Shown piece by piece: positions 40,301-56,800 of a stretch of DNA of 64,000 bases (positions within the stretch are counted from its first letter, which is position 1; the number at the start of each line of letters is the position of its first letter). The stretch is from Nipponacmea schrenckii (Eukaryota; Mollusca; Gastropoda; Lottiidae), in contig CM060199.1 of the NCBI GenBank assembly GCA_030562195.1, forward strand, positions 32,694,338-32,758,337, written 5' to 3'. The position numbers were made by a program, and so were the translations under genes. Under the pieces are notes generated by a model, which saw nothing but the letters and a program-made list of their open reading frames with translations, searched no databases and was not told the origin of the DNA.

Positions 40301-42783
40301 AAAAGTTTGTGCTAAATCAAGGTAAGAGGTACTGTTTTTTATTTGGATTTCGTAAGAAGTTTTGATTCCATCACAATGTTATTAAATTCATTTCCATGCT
40401 CTTGCCAACAGTTTATTTCTATTTTAGAGCCAGATTTGGTTATAATGCAAATATGATAGACAATTTGGTTACCAGTAAAATCGACAATATTTTACCACAA
40501 GACTGGATGTTCTTACCTTTAGTAGAATTATATAACCAGTCTTCACTGAAGTAAGTATCTTTGATATATCAAGAAGGATCTATTTCTGAATTTCTGATGG
40601 GAGATAATACAATCTAAGGCCTGGTAATTCCAGCACCTCAAACAGAAATTTTGATATCTTTTGTTTTTACTCAAGAACCCATGTTAAGTTTTAAATAATA
40701 TATTGTAGGGGATCTCACTTTCAAGATCATATGCCAGTAGAGAATATTAGAATGGTGTCAAGTGTGTTACAGTGGATCTATTTATTAGAGTCTGAGAGGC
40801 CAGAAATATTAAAATCTATCACTATCAGCATCAAATTATCCAGAATAATGTGTGTCTTTCTGGCTGGTTAGTAGCTATAATTATATCTTTAAATTTAAAC
40901 AAATTTGCATATTTTGTGTATTTGTTTATGACTTGGGTTGAAATACAGGCTAATAAATAAAGCTTTTTGATTTGCCTATTTTATGATGCATGCTGCCCAT
41001 GTCCAATTATTATTTTTATTGGGGCTCAAATGCATTTACCGGTACTATCTATTATTACAATTTATTTTTTAAGTTTTCTATGTTCTTTCTGTTTTTAGGC
41101 AATGATTTATTTCTGGAGAAATATATAAGAAGTTATTTAGCAGCTTTGTTAAGAGAATATAGTAAACCTGTATTATTACAACAAATAGATTTTACTCTAT
41201 CAATACCTGGCTTAGTTTCATTTTATGATTTGTAAGTTTGAATTTTGACAAAACACTTGTTTTCATTCACTTCTATGCAAATCACACAAATTCAGACTAC
41301 AGTTAATTAAAATTACTTCCCTTTGACCATAATTTAAAAATGTGTCAACACCAAGGAACTTGAATGGCCCCCTGAAAAATTCAGTTCACTTGAACGACTT
41401 GTAAAAGGACATAATTGTGCTTCCTTTAAATTTGGCCCCCTTGAAACCCTGGACTGGCTACAGGCCTGATTATTTCAACTCATTTCCCTGGTTATTTAGT
41501 CCAACCATGATATTATGTCATTGTAGATATCAATCATTACTAGATCAGTATGGAGCAGTATCATTTGGTGATTCAGTGTTCTGTAGTTATATATTAATAC
41601 CATTACAACAACACCACTCTATAAACTATAGACTGTCATTATGGGGTGAACATCTTGATGCTCTCAGAGCAGTTATAATATCAACTGATGAGGTAAGAGG
41701 TCACTACACCACTTTGTAAACTATAGACTGTCATTTTGGGGTGAACATCCCGATGCTCTCAGAGCAGTTCTAATATCAACTGATGAGGTAAGAGGTCTCT
41801 ACATCTTTTATAGTAAGGTTAGTTATACTTGATAAGGGGAGACAATTGCAATCTGTTAGTTATCAGAAATTACCCCCCTTTGACCACTTATTATAATTTA
41901 CTCCATATAAAGTTTTTTATTATTAATTATTTCAGGTTGCCTTTCATAAAATAATGCTCACCAACCTAATTAAATCTTCTTTCATGTATATTTCAGTTGT
42001 TATTGCCTGTCGAGAGATTTATAGAACCAGATGAAAGTGACACTAGTTTAATACAGTTATATTGGGTTCAACTGACACAATTGGTACAACCAGTTAGAAA
42101 TCCCTTGTTATATCTTATAGCTGTACATCATATTAATAGATTTCTATATTATACACAAGACCTCCAACATCAACCATTTAGACACAAGTTATGGTCCTGG
42201 ATTAAAGTACTAAAATCTGAGGTACATGATAGTTTTTTTAAAATATTATTTCAGAATACTATCATATTCCTTGTCAGTAAGGCCCAGACTACTCTTGTTT
42301 CCTGCTGACATATCAAATCTATTGGCACGTAATTAGCCATACATAAAGACATAATGCAGCAAATTGTTGAAATACTGTGACATTATTCTTGCTAATTTAA
42401 GATCCATAAGCATAAAAAAAATTGCTAAATATTTCAAGCTGTTAAGACTTTTACGTGTATGCAAAAGGGATTATGTATAATGGTGTTTTAACTAAAATAG
42501 ATACGTATTACACACTAAAGAACTTTGAACTGGAGATATTATTTTCAAAGCTACTGAATAATCAACCATTTGTTGGACTACAACTTATGATGCTCAATGT
42601 TTATATGGAAAAACTTGGTATATTGCATGGTTTTGCTATTTTTTTTTTCTTTTGCAGTTTGTAAAGAAAGCTGTGATATTCTATAAGAAATATAATCAAG
42701 ATTGTGAACACTCTATGGAAATTTATACAGATCTACCATCCAACAGACAATTAGTCTATAATGAATACATCAACAATGAGTAA
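22373..42783 (+). CDS. RPAP1: RNA polymerase II-associated protein 1
   Basis: Thirty exons join in frame to 1340 residues (human 1393): 22373-22583, 23034-23147, 23300-23340, 23530-23619, 23944-24052, 24405-24560, 24762-24887, 25226-25335, 25518-25616, 25779-25880, 26121-26288, 26469-26747, 27119-27188, 35927-36030, 36145-36200, 36443-36544, 36757-36906, 37139-37283, 37591-37662, 38016-38125, 38505-38700, 39108-39254, 39530-39654, 40112-40321, 40428-40550, 40709-40866, 41099-41231, 41527-41692, 41997-42221, 42658-42783. Family signatures are RPGRGESEDDLLKFQ at the N-terminus, ERDT..KKRSIFAQ in exons 4-5, LHHHGDEPQRAGYTLEELFH (RPAP1_C start), and DQYGAVSFGDSVF with LWGEHLDALRA near the end. 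The rest looks like helical repeats. RPAP1 is known to help RNA polymerase II assembly or nuclear import and Mediator-dependent transcription. An acidic insert (DDSDEEKQQESDDE) lies in exon 12. The gene ends 206 bp from the PSMC4 stop, tail-to-tail. Confidence 0.96.
22655..22800. mobile_element. ~145-bp TTAAAGGGATTG-ended miniature element, RPAP1 intron 1
   Basis: The left end reads TTTAAAGGGATTGAAAAT and the right end CCTTACAATCCCTTTTAA, giving imperfect inverted ends that include TTAA. The same TTAAAGGGAT start appears in elements at 50.9 and 53.0 kb. Short and non-coding. Confidence 0.45.
27270..27725 (+). repeat. Dispersed 'gagttattgcccttg' repeat, plus orientation
   Basis: Located in RPAP1 intron 13. 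It contains ACCTATGTCCATCTGTTCT, then repeated modules around CTTGAAAACACTCT, TCATGAGTTATTGCCCTTG and a second GTAACAGTTATTGACCTTG. Order and motifs match the copy at 35.1-35.5 kb and the reversed copy at 13.2 kb. Confidence 0.6.
28162..28260. repeat. Two-copy 49-bp tandem duplication
   Basis: GGGTGAGCTGAAATCAGTAT at 28162 recurs as GGGTGAGCTAAAATCAGTAT at 28211, each followed by a similar GACCT...ACCTGT segment. Intronic and non-coding. Confidence 0.7.
28965..29023 (+). other. RPAP1: Candidate cassette exon in RPAP1 intron 13
   Basis: A good polypyrimidine tract and ACAG acceptor precede a 59-nt open segment followed by the strong donor GAG|GTAGGT. Read in RPAP1 phase it encodes a plausible peptide of about 20 residues beginning AIHHDGGF. 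It is 59 nt long, so inclusion between exons 13 and 14 would shift exon 14 out of frame and give a TAA after five codons. Using a weak donor four bases downstream (TAG|GTCAAA) would make it 63 nt and in frame. Exon 13 joins exon 14 in frame without it, and the resulting length fits the human protein, so the main model omits it. Confidence 0.3.
29213..29640. repeat. Degenerate AT-rich tandem repeat
   Basis: About nine diverged units of roughly 40-50 bp built on AATAAA-CTGAAGGAATGATAA-TGTTATAATATATGA. Located in RPAP1 intron 13. Confidence 0.75.
33007..33690 (-). pseudogene. Left-arm remnant of a CXC/PIN-like invertebrate repeat protein
   Basis: Minus-strand reading gives a KWGWRM segment followed by EEPAAQENLLHVV. 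This matches the C-terminal layout of a multicopy uncharacterised invertebrate protein family that ends in a Cys-rich CXC (tesmin/TSO1-like) motif. The cysteines are mostly lost to the wrong frame in this copy, so it is broken by frameshifts. It is the mirror of the right-arm copy. Confidence 0.55.
33760..34440 (+). pseudogene. Right-arm remnant of the same CXC/PIN-like repeat protein
   Basis: Plus-strand frames show, in order, LPFVHAFGGCDTTSR, FGVSKAAALKK, a second-frame LYVGN...PPTHVG...EKWGWRM, then RCQCKGD and, after a stop and a frame change, RCSCKKHGLEC and CTGCRGTC. This order is typical of a large uncharacterised marine-invertebrate family with a HAFSGCDTTS-type block and a terminal CXC Cys motif. 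At least two frame changes and one stop interrupt it. It is a pseudogene, probably spread by transposition. Confidence 0.6.
35120..35480 (+). repeat. Dispersed 'gagttattgcc' repeat, plus orientation
   Basis: Starts near CATAACCCATGTCCGTCCAT, then GATGAGTTATTGCCGTTTTT, GTAAACACTTTGAATGTCAC and a second module with TTAATTATTGCCCTTATTC and GTAAACACTCTACAAGTCAC. It is the same family as the 27.3-kb copy. Confidence 0.6.
35528..35765 (+). mobile_element. tRNA-derived SINE in RPAP1 intron 13
   Basis: The head is tRNA-like: GAGCCACAGTGGTGTAGTGA contains an A-box-like segment (about 35542-35555) and GGTTCAATCC (35589-35598) is a near-perfect B box. The body contains GTTGCTGTCCTGGCCAAATT and CCCATCATTGCACC, shared with the fragment at 9.76 kb. 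It ends in a T-rich tail. Non-coding and probably Pol III-derived. Confidence 0.8.
36255..36400 (+). repeat. Short fragment of the dispersed 'ttattgcccttg' repeat
   Basis: Contains GTCATCCCTGTCCGTTCAC followed by TTGAGTTATTGCCCTTGACT. Located in RPAP1 intron 15. Confidence 0.5.
37722..37981. repeat. Minisatellite, ~30/60-bp period
   Basis: About eight half-units containing ATCAGGCATA(G/T)CACATA alternate with spacers of the ACAATTATTA and TTTAGTTATGTTG types, giving a higher-order unit of about 60 bp. The left units are more diverged than the right ones. Located in RPAP1 intron 19. Confidence 0.85.
41611..41800 (+). repeat. RPAP1: 95-bp tandem duplication of RPAP1 exon 28 3' end plus donor
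   Basis: Copy 1 (41611-41705) spans the last 82 bases of exon 28, its donor GTAAGAGG and some intron. Copy 2 (41706-41800) follows immediately with only a few substitutions and keeps the GTAAGAGG donor. Reading through from copy 1 meets TAA at 41717, and 95 is not a multiple of three. Only the first donor preserves the RPAP1 frame. Confidence 0.9.
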
Positions 42784-42989
42784 ATAGAGTAGAATAGCAA
42801 TAACTTGTATCATGCATTTTGTATCTTATTAAATATGGCATTCATGTAATTTGTGATCTTTCATTGAAAATCATTCATCAGAGTTCATCCTATAAATAAT
42901 TTTACATCAAGTTTCCAATAGAAAAAAAACACAAAGATTGAAACATTTTAATGACAAGAAAACACAATTTGTAAACAACATAGACAAGT
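42784..42989. terminator. Convergent 3' ends of RPAP1 and PSMC4
   Basis: The 206 bp between the stop codons of the two genes include ATTAAA on the plus strand at about 42828 and ATTAAA on the minus strand near 42948. These are candidate polyadenylation signals. The 3' UTRs probably overlap or abut. Confidence 0.4.
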
Positions 42990-47345
<4,356 letters not shown>

Positions 47346-47888
47346 TTTTCTTGGTTTTCTAATTTTCAAGAATATTGTATGTAGTCTCTGATGTTTAGAC
47401 TTGTCGTGTGTTCGATGAGGATGAAGACAAAATAAGACTGGATAAAGGAGGCTTCACCTTAAACCGGTCAAAAGTTCAACAAGAAACGACAGAAAATCGT
47501 ATAACGCTATTGTCTCATGAATCTTTGAAGTATAAGAAACCGAATTTTATAAATGGTATAGAATTTAATGAAATCAGGATATGACAAACTGAACATATTG
47601 TGGGTTTCATGCAAATAAGCAAGTTTGTAATTTGTACACAACTCCCACTTTGTCTTCCGCGGAGCTGGAATTCCTGTCACGTGATGAACACAATTGTGTT
47701 GTTGTGGAGAGGTCGCCATGTTAGATAGCTGTCAGAATAATCAATGTCAATAATTAATGTTGAATTTAACGATGGATTTTAATTTTTGTGTTATGAACTT
47801 ATCAGCAACAATAGAAAGCTATGCTGGACATTGAATTTACCCGTAAACTGTTGTTCATTGCGGTGGGTTTACCGTGTTATTTAGGTTA
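47346..47888. promoter_or_regulatory. PSMC4/TOGARAM1 bidirectional promoter
   Basis: This is 543 bp between divergent start codons. It contains a palindromic E-box GTCACGTGAT (CACGTG at 47678-47683) next to a CpG-rich TCCGCGGAGC. At 47714-47723 is CGCCATGTTA, whose reverse complement TAACATGGCG resembles a YY1 site, like the box upstream of CLHC1. No TATA box is evident. A short upstream ORF begins within the ATG of that box on the plus strand. Confidence 0.5.
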
Positions 47889-50800
47889 ATGGCTAGTAAA
47901 GTTCAAGTTGCTAAGTTCCCGTCGGCACTGCTTGACTTCAATGATCTTGAAAGAACTCGCATGAAACCACGATCAAAAGGAGAATGGAATATGGATGAGG
48001 ATGATGTATTAGATGGCTTATATGATGATAGTTTTGCCTCAAGAGTAGAAATATTGGAACAGTTGTTATTGACTGTCAAACATAATGGAGGCAGACTTCC
48101 ATATCATGACCAGCTTTCAATATTTCAAGGATTAGCCCAAGCCTTATCAGCAGAACACTGGGAAATAAGATTAAAATGTACACAGTTGATTCACGAGATC
48201 ATCCCAAATTTGGGAGAACATTTGGATACCTGTATGGGTGTCGTCATGAAAAGACTTTTACCAAATATTGGTGATACTAAGATTTCGGTGAGAAGAGCTG
48301 TTATTCAGTCACTTCATGTTTACATGATTCATGTTCAAGATCCTACTATATTTATGCATAATATTGTGCAGATTGGACTTGAAAATGATAACCCAAAAGT
48401 ACGACGAGAAACAATTAATGCCCTGCCAGTCCTTTTGACTAAAGAGTTTTCACATTTGAATTTGTATGAAGTGACACAAAGTTTGGCTAAAAAATTGATA
48501 GATTCATCTGTTGAAGATAATTTGAGGGATCCATCCCTCTTTACCATGAAGAAAATAGAAGAGTTAGTTGGTGATGCAGAGTTTAATACTTATCTTCAGC
48601 GATTAGCAGCACCAATCAGAAGATATTATCTTCAACTAACAGAAAGAGAAGATGAAATTAGAAAACCAACACCAAAATCAATTTCAGAATATTCGTATAG
48701 TGCTCCTACAAGTTCACGTGAACAGCGGGTCATGGGTATGTCATCAAGAGATAATACAGAAAGATATGGATATCAATATGAACCACAACACACTGGTGCA
48801 TCTGCTCAATATATGGACAGTTTAGAATTTGGCATCATCTCTAGTCAGCTTATGAATCGCTTGAATGATCAGGATAATTTTCGTGTGCGAGCTCAAGCTG
48901 TTGAAGAGTTAAAGAGTATTGTTGGTGGATTGATTGCGAGTGATTTACAACATCAGCTTGTTCCCCATATGATAGCATTTATCAGTCTTTTGAACAATTT
49001 ATTAGATGATCCTAATTTTAAAATCACAACTGTTACGCTTGAAATTCTTTGTTTGACAGTTGAAAAACTTGGTTCCAATGTGAAAATGTTTCTGAAGCCA
49101 TTGGTTTTGGCTTTATCTAAAAGGATGGGTGACACTAAAATAGTTGTCCGTCAAGCTGTAATGAAAGTTGCAGTGAAACTGATGCAGAGTTATTGTCCTC
49201 ATCCAGTACTGCTAGTAATTTGTGAAAATCTTCATCATCGCAATTCTCGAGTTCGACAAGAAGCAATAAACATCGTAATAGCTGCGTTAATGACATTTCC
49301 TAGTAATGACTTTGTTTTGTCTGATATCTGTGAGGTAGTTGGACCATCTCTAACTGACCCTAAAAGGCAAGTCAGACAAGCTGCTTTAGAATGTTTTGCT
49401 GCTTTAGCACAAGCCATGGGTGCTGGAAGATTACAGCCTTTAGTACAAGCTGTTGATAATGTTGAACTTAATACTGAGAGAGAAGGTGAAGGGTTAATGG
49501 GTGCTGTTCAAGCAAGATTAGCAAGGAGACAATTACCAAGATTAAATGCTGATGGTCTTGTTGAATATGCTACACCTATTCCATCTTCAGCAACTCATAG
49601 ACCCCCATCTAATCAAAGTCAAGGAGCTGACATGGATTGGATTTTGGCTGTGGGAGGTGGAAATGGTTCAGCCCGTTCTACTCGAGCTGAAGTAATGGAA
49701 ATTGAGTCTGCAGTTTCTTCTGCTAGATCAACCCCATACACATCTGATCAGAAACCCAATGTCAGAAGATACATGAGTGCTGGAAAAGGGAGAAACAGAT
49801 TACCTTGGGAGAATGATGACATTAGTGGCAAGAGAGTTTATGACAGCATGAATTTACCAGCTTCAGTCTCTTCAGTAAGTAGACTTGATTTTCTTGCTTT
49901 TTATAGCTTTTTACAGCTCTTTACGTAAAGAAAAGGCCTTTTAGTTTTAAGTACCGTATGATGAATACAATATAATTTGAAACTAAGTTGTTTTTTACAG
50001 ACGCACAGGTCAGATAATTTGAATTTGGGAGTGGTCTTGAAATTTTTAATATTACCCTTACATTAGAAATTGATAAATTGATAAATTTCTACTCCTAATG
50101 GATAAACTAGCATGTCTTTGTTTTCTTGCCTTCTATCCATAATATCTCATTGTGTAAAACATTCTATTATGAGAATTGTCTGTGAGGTCAAAGACCTTTC
50201 CATTTAGATAGATACCAGTAGATAATATTGTATTTTAATCAATATACCAATACAGAATTCATCTCAATACTTACTATGGTTGCCAGTTACTTCAGTAGAT
50301 CTATGAATTAAGGTTTCTTAGTGAATATTTTATATTGGTGTATAGTAGGTAGGTATACTATAGCAAGGATGGTCAATCCTACAATAAATACAGTGTCCAT
50401 TGTTACTTCTTTAAATGTTGTCTGTAGATTAGTCTCTTAGATGTAATAAATGGATGTGATATTATCACTGTTTATGACAAGAAATTTAATTCTTTTTTCA
50501 TAACCCAGGCTGATCCTGACTCATTTGTTGAATGTTAATGAGAATTTTCACCTTGACAAAAGCCTTACGTAGGTATCTATACCTATCACCCTGAAAGACC
50601 ACATGGTTTCTCAATAGAGACAAGAGGAATGTTTGGAGGCCATTATTCTTTGAACTTAGCGACCCTTTAATAAATGGACATGTCATAAATTGTGACATTA
50701 TCATATCTGTAAGACTCTCACCTATTACATAATTGAGCAATTCTGTACAGCCAAAGTGGCTTGGATAGCATGGAGATTAATAAAAGCTAGTCTAGAAATG

Positions 50801-53800
50801 GAAGCTGGTATCTGTGTGGGTTAAAGGGTATTGAACAATTGTGCCGAGTATTGATATATTTAAAGTAGCATTTAATAATTTTTGGTTCTAATTGATAGGA
50901 ATAAATTATCTAGTTTTAAAGGGATTTTAGTGGGGTTTTCTAGCCTTGTTATGTAGATCAGGGACACTTTTGACCCCTATTTGAGACGTTCCAAATTTTT
51001 CACCCAAAGCCTACTGGTTCCTGTTACTAGTAACCATAAATGAAACAGCTTTTGCAAACAAATTCGTACAGCAGATAACAATTATGTTTCCCTTTACAAG
51101 ATAGTGGCATTTCTAAATGTCCCTTGTAGCCTTATATAAATCTCCACTGTGTCTTATTTTTTCTTAGTTTTTTGGGAATGGAAGAGTTTGCTAAATATTT
51201 TGATACAGTTGTTGATTTTGAATTCAGTGTGTTGGGGAAATATTTGCTCAGTCTTTTTTGCCAACACATAAACTTTCTTCTCTGTTAGAAAAGAAAATAT
51301 AAAGTACAAATTGTGGCTGACGTTACATTTGAGCCAGAATAATTCTCAGACATATGAATGACTCTCAATCTTAAGAGGAGATAACATAATTAAGTTCTTG
51401 CAGTTTGATGCTGGGTATGAATCTGCTTATGGGAACTACATTGTTGTGGTTAACTCTTTCTCAAATTCCATGAACCACAGTTGTAAAGAGGAAAATTGAA
51501 ATGGCTCAAATAAAAGTTAAAAGTGTCCCTGATACAGTTAAAAAGGCTAAAAATTCTATTTTGAATCCCTTTAACATTTAGATTGTGATTTCAATCAATC
51601 CTAGGAGCTGACCTTGATAAGATAGTAAACAATATGGGAGATGATGTCAATGTTTATGTATAATGTAGAAGTAGCTGCTTGGCGACTAGCCTTGATTATA
51701 TAAACAATCATATTAGATAAACTGATATCCTGTTAAATTTTTAAGCAATACTGGGTATAAGTTTAATATTGATGTAATAAATAGAAAAGGGATAATGAAG
51801 CATGTAGGGTATGAAGAACATACTATACCAAATGATATTCCCATAGAAATATCCACCACTTGTTTGGCACCATTGTATTAAAGTTGATTTCTTGTTGCAT
51901 TACATTGATATAGCGAAAGCCAGATTAACAAATTTACTCATGTGACGAAATACCTTCATGGGCCAGCATGAGTAACTTTACTTCTATAAGTTTCAACATA
52001 AGTAAAAGTTCCCATGTAATTTGGGCTTAAGATTATTTTAAATTTGAATTTTTAGTTCCAAGAAAAAGGAAATTTGCGAAAATAAGATTGTGCTTCATGT
52101 GTAGTCAAAAGGAATAGCCTTGAACATGGTATCTCTATAATATAGTCTATATATCTCTCCAACAGTAATTAATTAAATGAGTGTTATTGACAATAAGATT
52201 AATATATATTATAATAGAAAGAACAGTGTAACATTGATCTCAGTATGTAAAAGCCTTATTGATTTTCCAGATTTTCAAATAATTACTCAGCTACAACATA
52301 ATTTGATTAGTTTGAATACATCTGACATAACCAAATTGTGGCAGACAACTGAACATGAAAATCTTCTGCGCAAAATACAACATTAAAAAAAATGCAGTTG
52401 TACAAGCTTGGAGAAAAATATCAAACATAACAATTAAGCTTATAAATCACTTTATATGCTTGCAAATATTGAAAAGAAATTTGGAAAGAGTAGGCAATAT
52501 CAGTTGTAGAAAAAGCTCACTAATAACTGTATGACATTGTGCCTATCTGGTATAGAAGTCAAATTTATCTCAAATTTGTGGTAAAAGAAAGCCAGTGACA
52601 GTCTTCAGGACCAATGACATTGTTGTGGGGTCATGTCGACTAAAAATTCAAATTATCTTAACTTATTAGAACTGACAATAGACATGTAGTGTAACACTGG
52701 TATTGAGACGGGCTAAAAACATCTTAGATAAACTGTATAGTCACATATTCCAACAATACATGTTGCTAGAAACTTGAGCAACTGACTATCTTCAGTGCAC
52801 TTCAGTCAACCATATCCAACCACAGATAAAATCTACAAGTACTGTAAGGCTAGAAATTCATGCGTCAACAAATTAATGCGACATGGGGTTTAGAGACTAA
52901 AATGCGAGTACAAATTAATGCGATCCGCGATAGGTGTCGCATTTTTTTTATATCATCCAAATTCTAAAGTGCTTAAAGGGATAATAGGCGTTAGAACGAA
53001 CATAAAAATTTAAGTTCACTCAAATTTGGACAATAACAGTACCGGTATATATCCATCAGTGGACTTACCTGGTGTCATAACTATACATCAAAATCCCTCT
53101 AAAATCCGATAAATCCCCAAAATAAAGTAGTTAATCATAAAACGCTTGAGCCATCCATCAAGCGATTTTCAAATTGTGTAAATATAAAGGGAAGTAACTC
53201 TAACATGTGGGTTTTCACGCATCCTTGACCCCTACTGTTGAATTCCACAATGATGTTTTAGCATTGATTTACCAGACACTTTTATTCTCAAACTGAATGA
53301 AATCGTCGCTGGCTCACTTTTTTTTAAAATTCCGAATATATTTTTATTGTGGCTTTTTAAAATTTGGTAAAGTGTGGGATGCATACTTATTTAACTAATA
53401 GTTAATATGAAACACAAATATAAGCCGTAGGACGAGTGTATTCTAACGCCTATTATCCCTTTAATGAATGAAGACATGAACAATGATCAAGATTTTATCT
53501 TTAAATAGTCAAGTGTGAAAATCTCTTGTTTTTTTAAAGCCATAGATTACTAATCAGTTTCAACTTTAGAGATAATTACCTAATTACTTAATCCCGTCCG
53601 GTCTCAATTTAAATACTACATATCGATGTTCACTAATGTCAGCCAACTCCATAAACTTCACTTGGGAATATGTATTTAAAAATGCGGATACAAAATAATG
53701 CGATCGCAAATAGGCCGCATTTAACGCATTAATTTCTATCTCACAATAATTTGTAGCCTTACAGTATGCAATTCTGACAGTTTTTAGAAGAATTGGAAAA

Positions 53801-56800
53801 TTAAGTCAACCTGAGCCCAACTCTTATACTGCTGCTTTATCAAGTAGAATGGTCATACTAATACTGGTTATGGCAAAAGACACATTGACTGATTTTTTTT
53901 ATAAAATCATTCAATATTTGTTACATATTGGCTGTTGGCTGATAAGAAGAGACTATTGATTTCCATTAACTAGATAAATGTAAACAAGAATGAAAGTAAT
54001 CATTGATGGTGAATTTCTGATCGATTTAATCATTTTATTTTGTTTCTATCAGGTTGTTACTCTGTTATTTGATCTAAATATATATTATTTACCTTGTACA
54101 CAGGATGGATCTGCATTGTAAGTGCAGGAGAACCACACCCTATAGATTCTCAAGATTCTTTTATTTTTAAATCTTTGATACCATTGAAATGGGTTTATGA
54201 ATTCTCCATTCCTTTTGAAGAATGCTGTTATTTGATAATGTTACTTATAAGTAGATATCTGTTTTCTAATATTATACATGTATATTATCAGTTCTATTAG
54301 ATCAAAGGAATAGGTTTGGATTCTGTGACTGATGTCTAATTTGAATTGATAAAGTGCATTTGTTATAATGAAAATTACTTAAACCACATTTGAGGGAATA
54401 AATTGATTAAAACAGTAGATGTAATGACATTGGAAATTGTTAATAAATTTTCAGACATGTTCTTCTGTTAAAGAAAGGATCTGAAAACTGAGATTGGTGA
54501 TAATTTTACTGGTAAATAGACCATTCAAGGCCAGAAAAGAATAAAGTATTTGGGTGGGGTAATTAATTATAAATAAAAAGTAATGAAAAGCTTTCTGGCC
54601 ATAAAGTTGGCTAGACACTTGTACTAATAATTGACATAATGAATACTACTAGTAATATACTGTAGTTACCATAATAAACAACCCACCATGTTGGACAATT
54701 GGTGAGGTCAAATCTCATGTTAGCATTCATGCTAGTGTTAACACCATCGCATAACACAAGATTTGAACTCATTCTTCATGTTAATATCCAGTGTGCTCTG
54801 AGTAATCTGACACTCTCTAATCGTACATTATTTTGTGGTCCCGATATATTTTGGATTATTTAGAGTACACTGTATTATAACACCAAATTAACCATGTAAC
54901 ACTAACACGGAACACTAACACGAGATTTGACCTATTCCAAAATTTGTGAACATATTTTACAATAAATATACCGTTACTAAATTGACTTCCTAATTTGATA
55001 AATATAGACGGTCACTACTATCTCCATCTATGATCTGAAGTACTTTGTATGTAAATTGTGTTCTTGACTATTAAGCCGAGCATTGGATTGGTTTAATATA
55101 TCTATGACCTAAAACATGTTCTAACATTTCTCTTTATAGTGTTTATTTGAATTATGTTGGCCAGTCATATAGACTTGTCATCTAATATATTTATTTTTAC
55201 CAGTATTAAAATATTTATGATTCTTCTAATAATACCATAATGTTTTAATAGTTTTAGGATATCATAATCCACCTTAGGTAAATATTATAGGTACCTCAGT
55301 ATGTTTAATAAAGATAGTACAGTATTACTGTGTAGAAGTACATGTAAAGTTGTAATATAATGATATGATATGAGAATAACAGTGTTATTCTCCCTTTTTT
55401 AATCTGATCATTGACAATATCTAAACTAAAAATACTTTGAGAATAAAAGTTAAATCTGATCTAATATAATATATAACACAGGGGGTATGGTCAATATGTA
55501 AATGTAATATTACCTTTTTTATTGAAATTAAAATACAACTTCTATTGCTAAATATTTTGTTTTGTTGGAAGGTGAATAGGTTTATATTCCTTTAGGTAAA
55601 ACTACACTTGGGTATCATGTAGTGCAAAGAAATGTGTTCTATAGATCATCAAAGGTTTAAGGTTTTTCATAAATAATATTTGGAACACTAATAGTAGTGA
55701 TATGTTACCTGTGTTTCTTGTAATTCAATTGAAAAGTTATCAATTTTTGACGTAAGTGTTGTAAAAACTGAAATAGATATATGAAGACGTAAAATTGAAA
55801 TATATGGAGTTTTACATCCTTCTCTTTTGCACCTAATAGGCTAATGAATATGAAAGCATATACCAGAGCTTAATTTAATTGCCAGAACCACAGAGTTCAA
55901 ATTAAACATTTGAAATTTGAAAATCAATGATAGAAGTGTTCTTGATAAATAGACAATTTTTAAAAGTTCTTGTTACAATCCCTTTAGAAAGGAAATTTAG
56001 ATTCAGAAATATTTAAAAGCCACCTCTTGTCAAACCATGTTCATATAATGTGTCTCAACTGCTTTCCTGAAACCCACCATATTCTAGAAATTTGTTACAG
56101 TTTTTTACAGTTAACAGAGATGTAAGGTTAAAAGAGATTCAAAAGTTTAACTTACTACCTTAGAGAGCTCTGTTTCTATTTGAGAAAATAACACATTTAT
56201 TAGGATCAATTGCCAGTGAAAATCATTAAGTTCATCATTATCATTCCATCAGCTTGTATAGCGAATATGAAATACAATGTCCCTATAAATGATCATAATT
56301 TTTGCATTTTGTTAATTAACTCTGGTAATATAATAGATAGTTTGAGTCGGGATCCAACTCTTTAGTGAATACAAGGGTAATGGAATTTCTTAAAATGAAA
56401 CTGACTTGTCTTGATTATTAGTTTAGACATCCGTTATTTTGTGAAATCTGTTTTATTCAACTTTCATGACAATTTGTGCCCAATTTTGAAATTTTACTCC
56501 TCCACTATGATTTTGTTAAAGATTATAAAGTTGGAGTTTGAAAAACTTTATCTTTCAACTAATTTTGGTGTTTGTGTTTACAGCCAACAAAAGATGATTC
56601 TGGGCCACCTAAACCTATAAATACATGGACATCAGAGCAGACTGATAGTTCTCCTGAAACAAGAAGAACACCTAAACGACGTCAGACTGTAGTTGGTATA
56701 AAACCTGCTGATGAAGCAGATCAAGGTGAGTATCCAAGTTTTTAAACCATTGAAAGAATTTCTTAATCTTAAGATTAAATGATTTAATGTCATTTAGAAA

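Noticed and set aside
47874..47888. GTG-initiated five-codon extension of TOGARAM1
   Set aside because: Not an ATG. The ATG at 47889 begins a MASKVQV sequence that fits the family better.
48335..49417. Minus-strand ORFs opposite the TOGARAM1 first exon
   Set aside because: They are antisense shadows of a long conserved coding exon.
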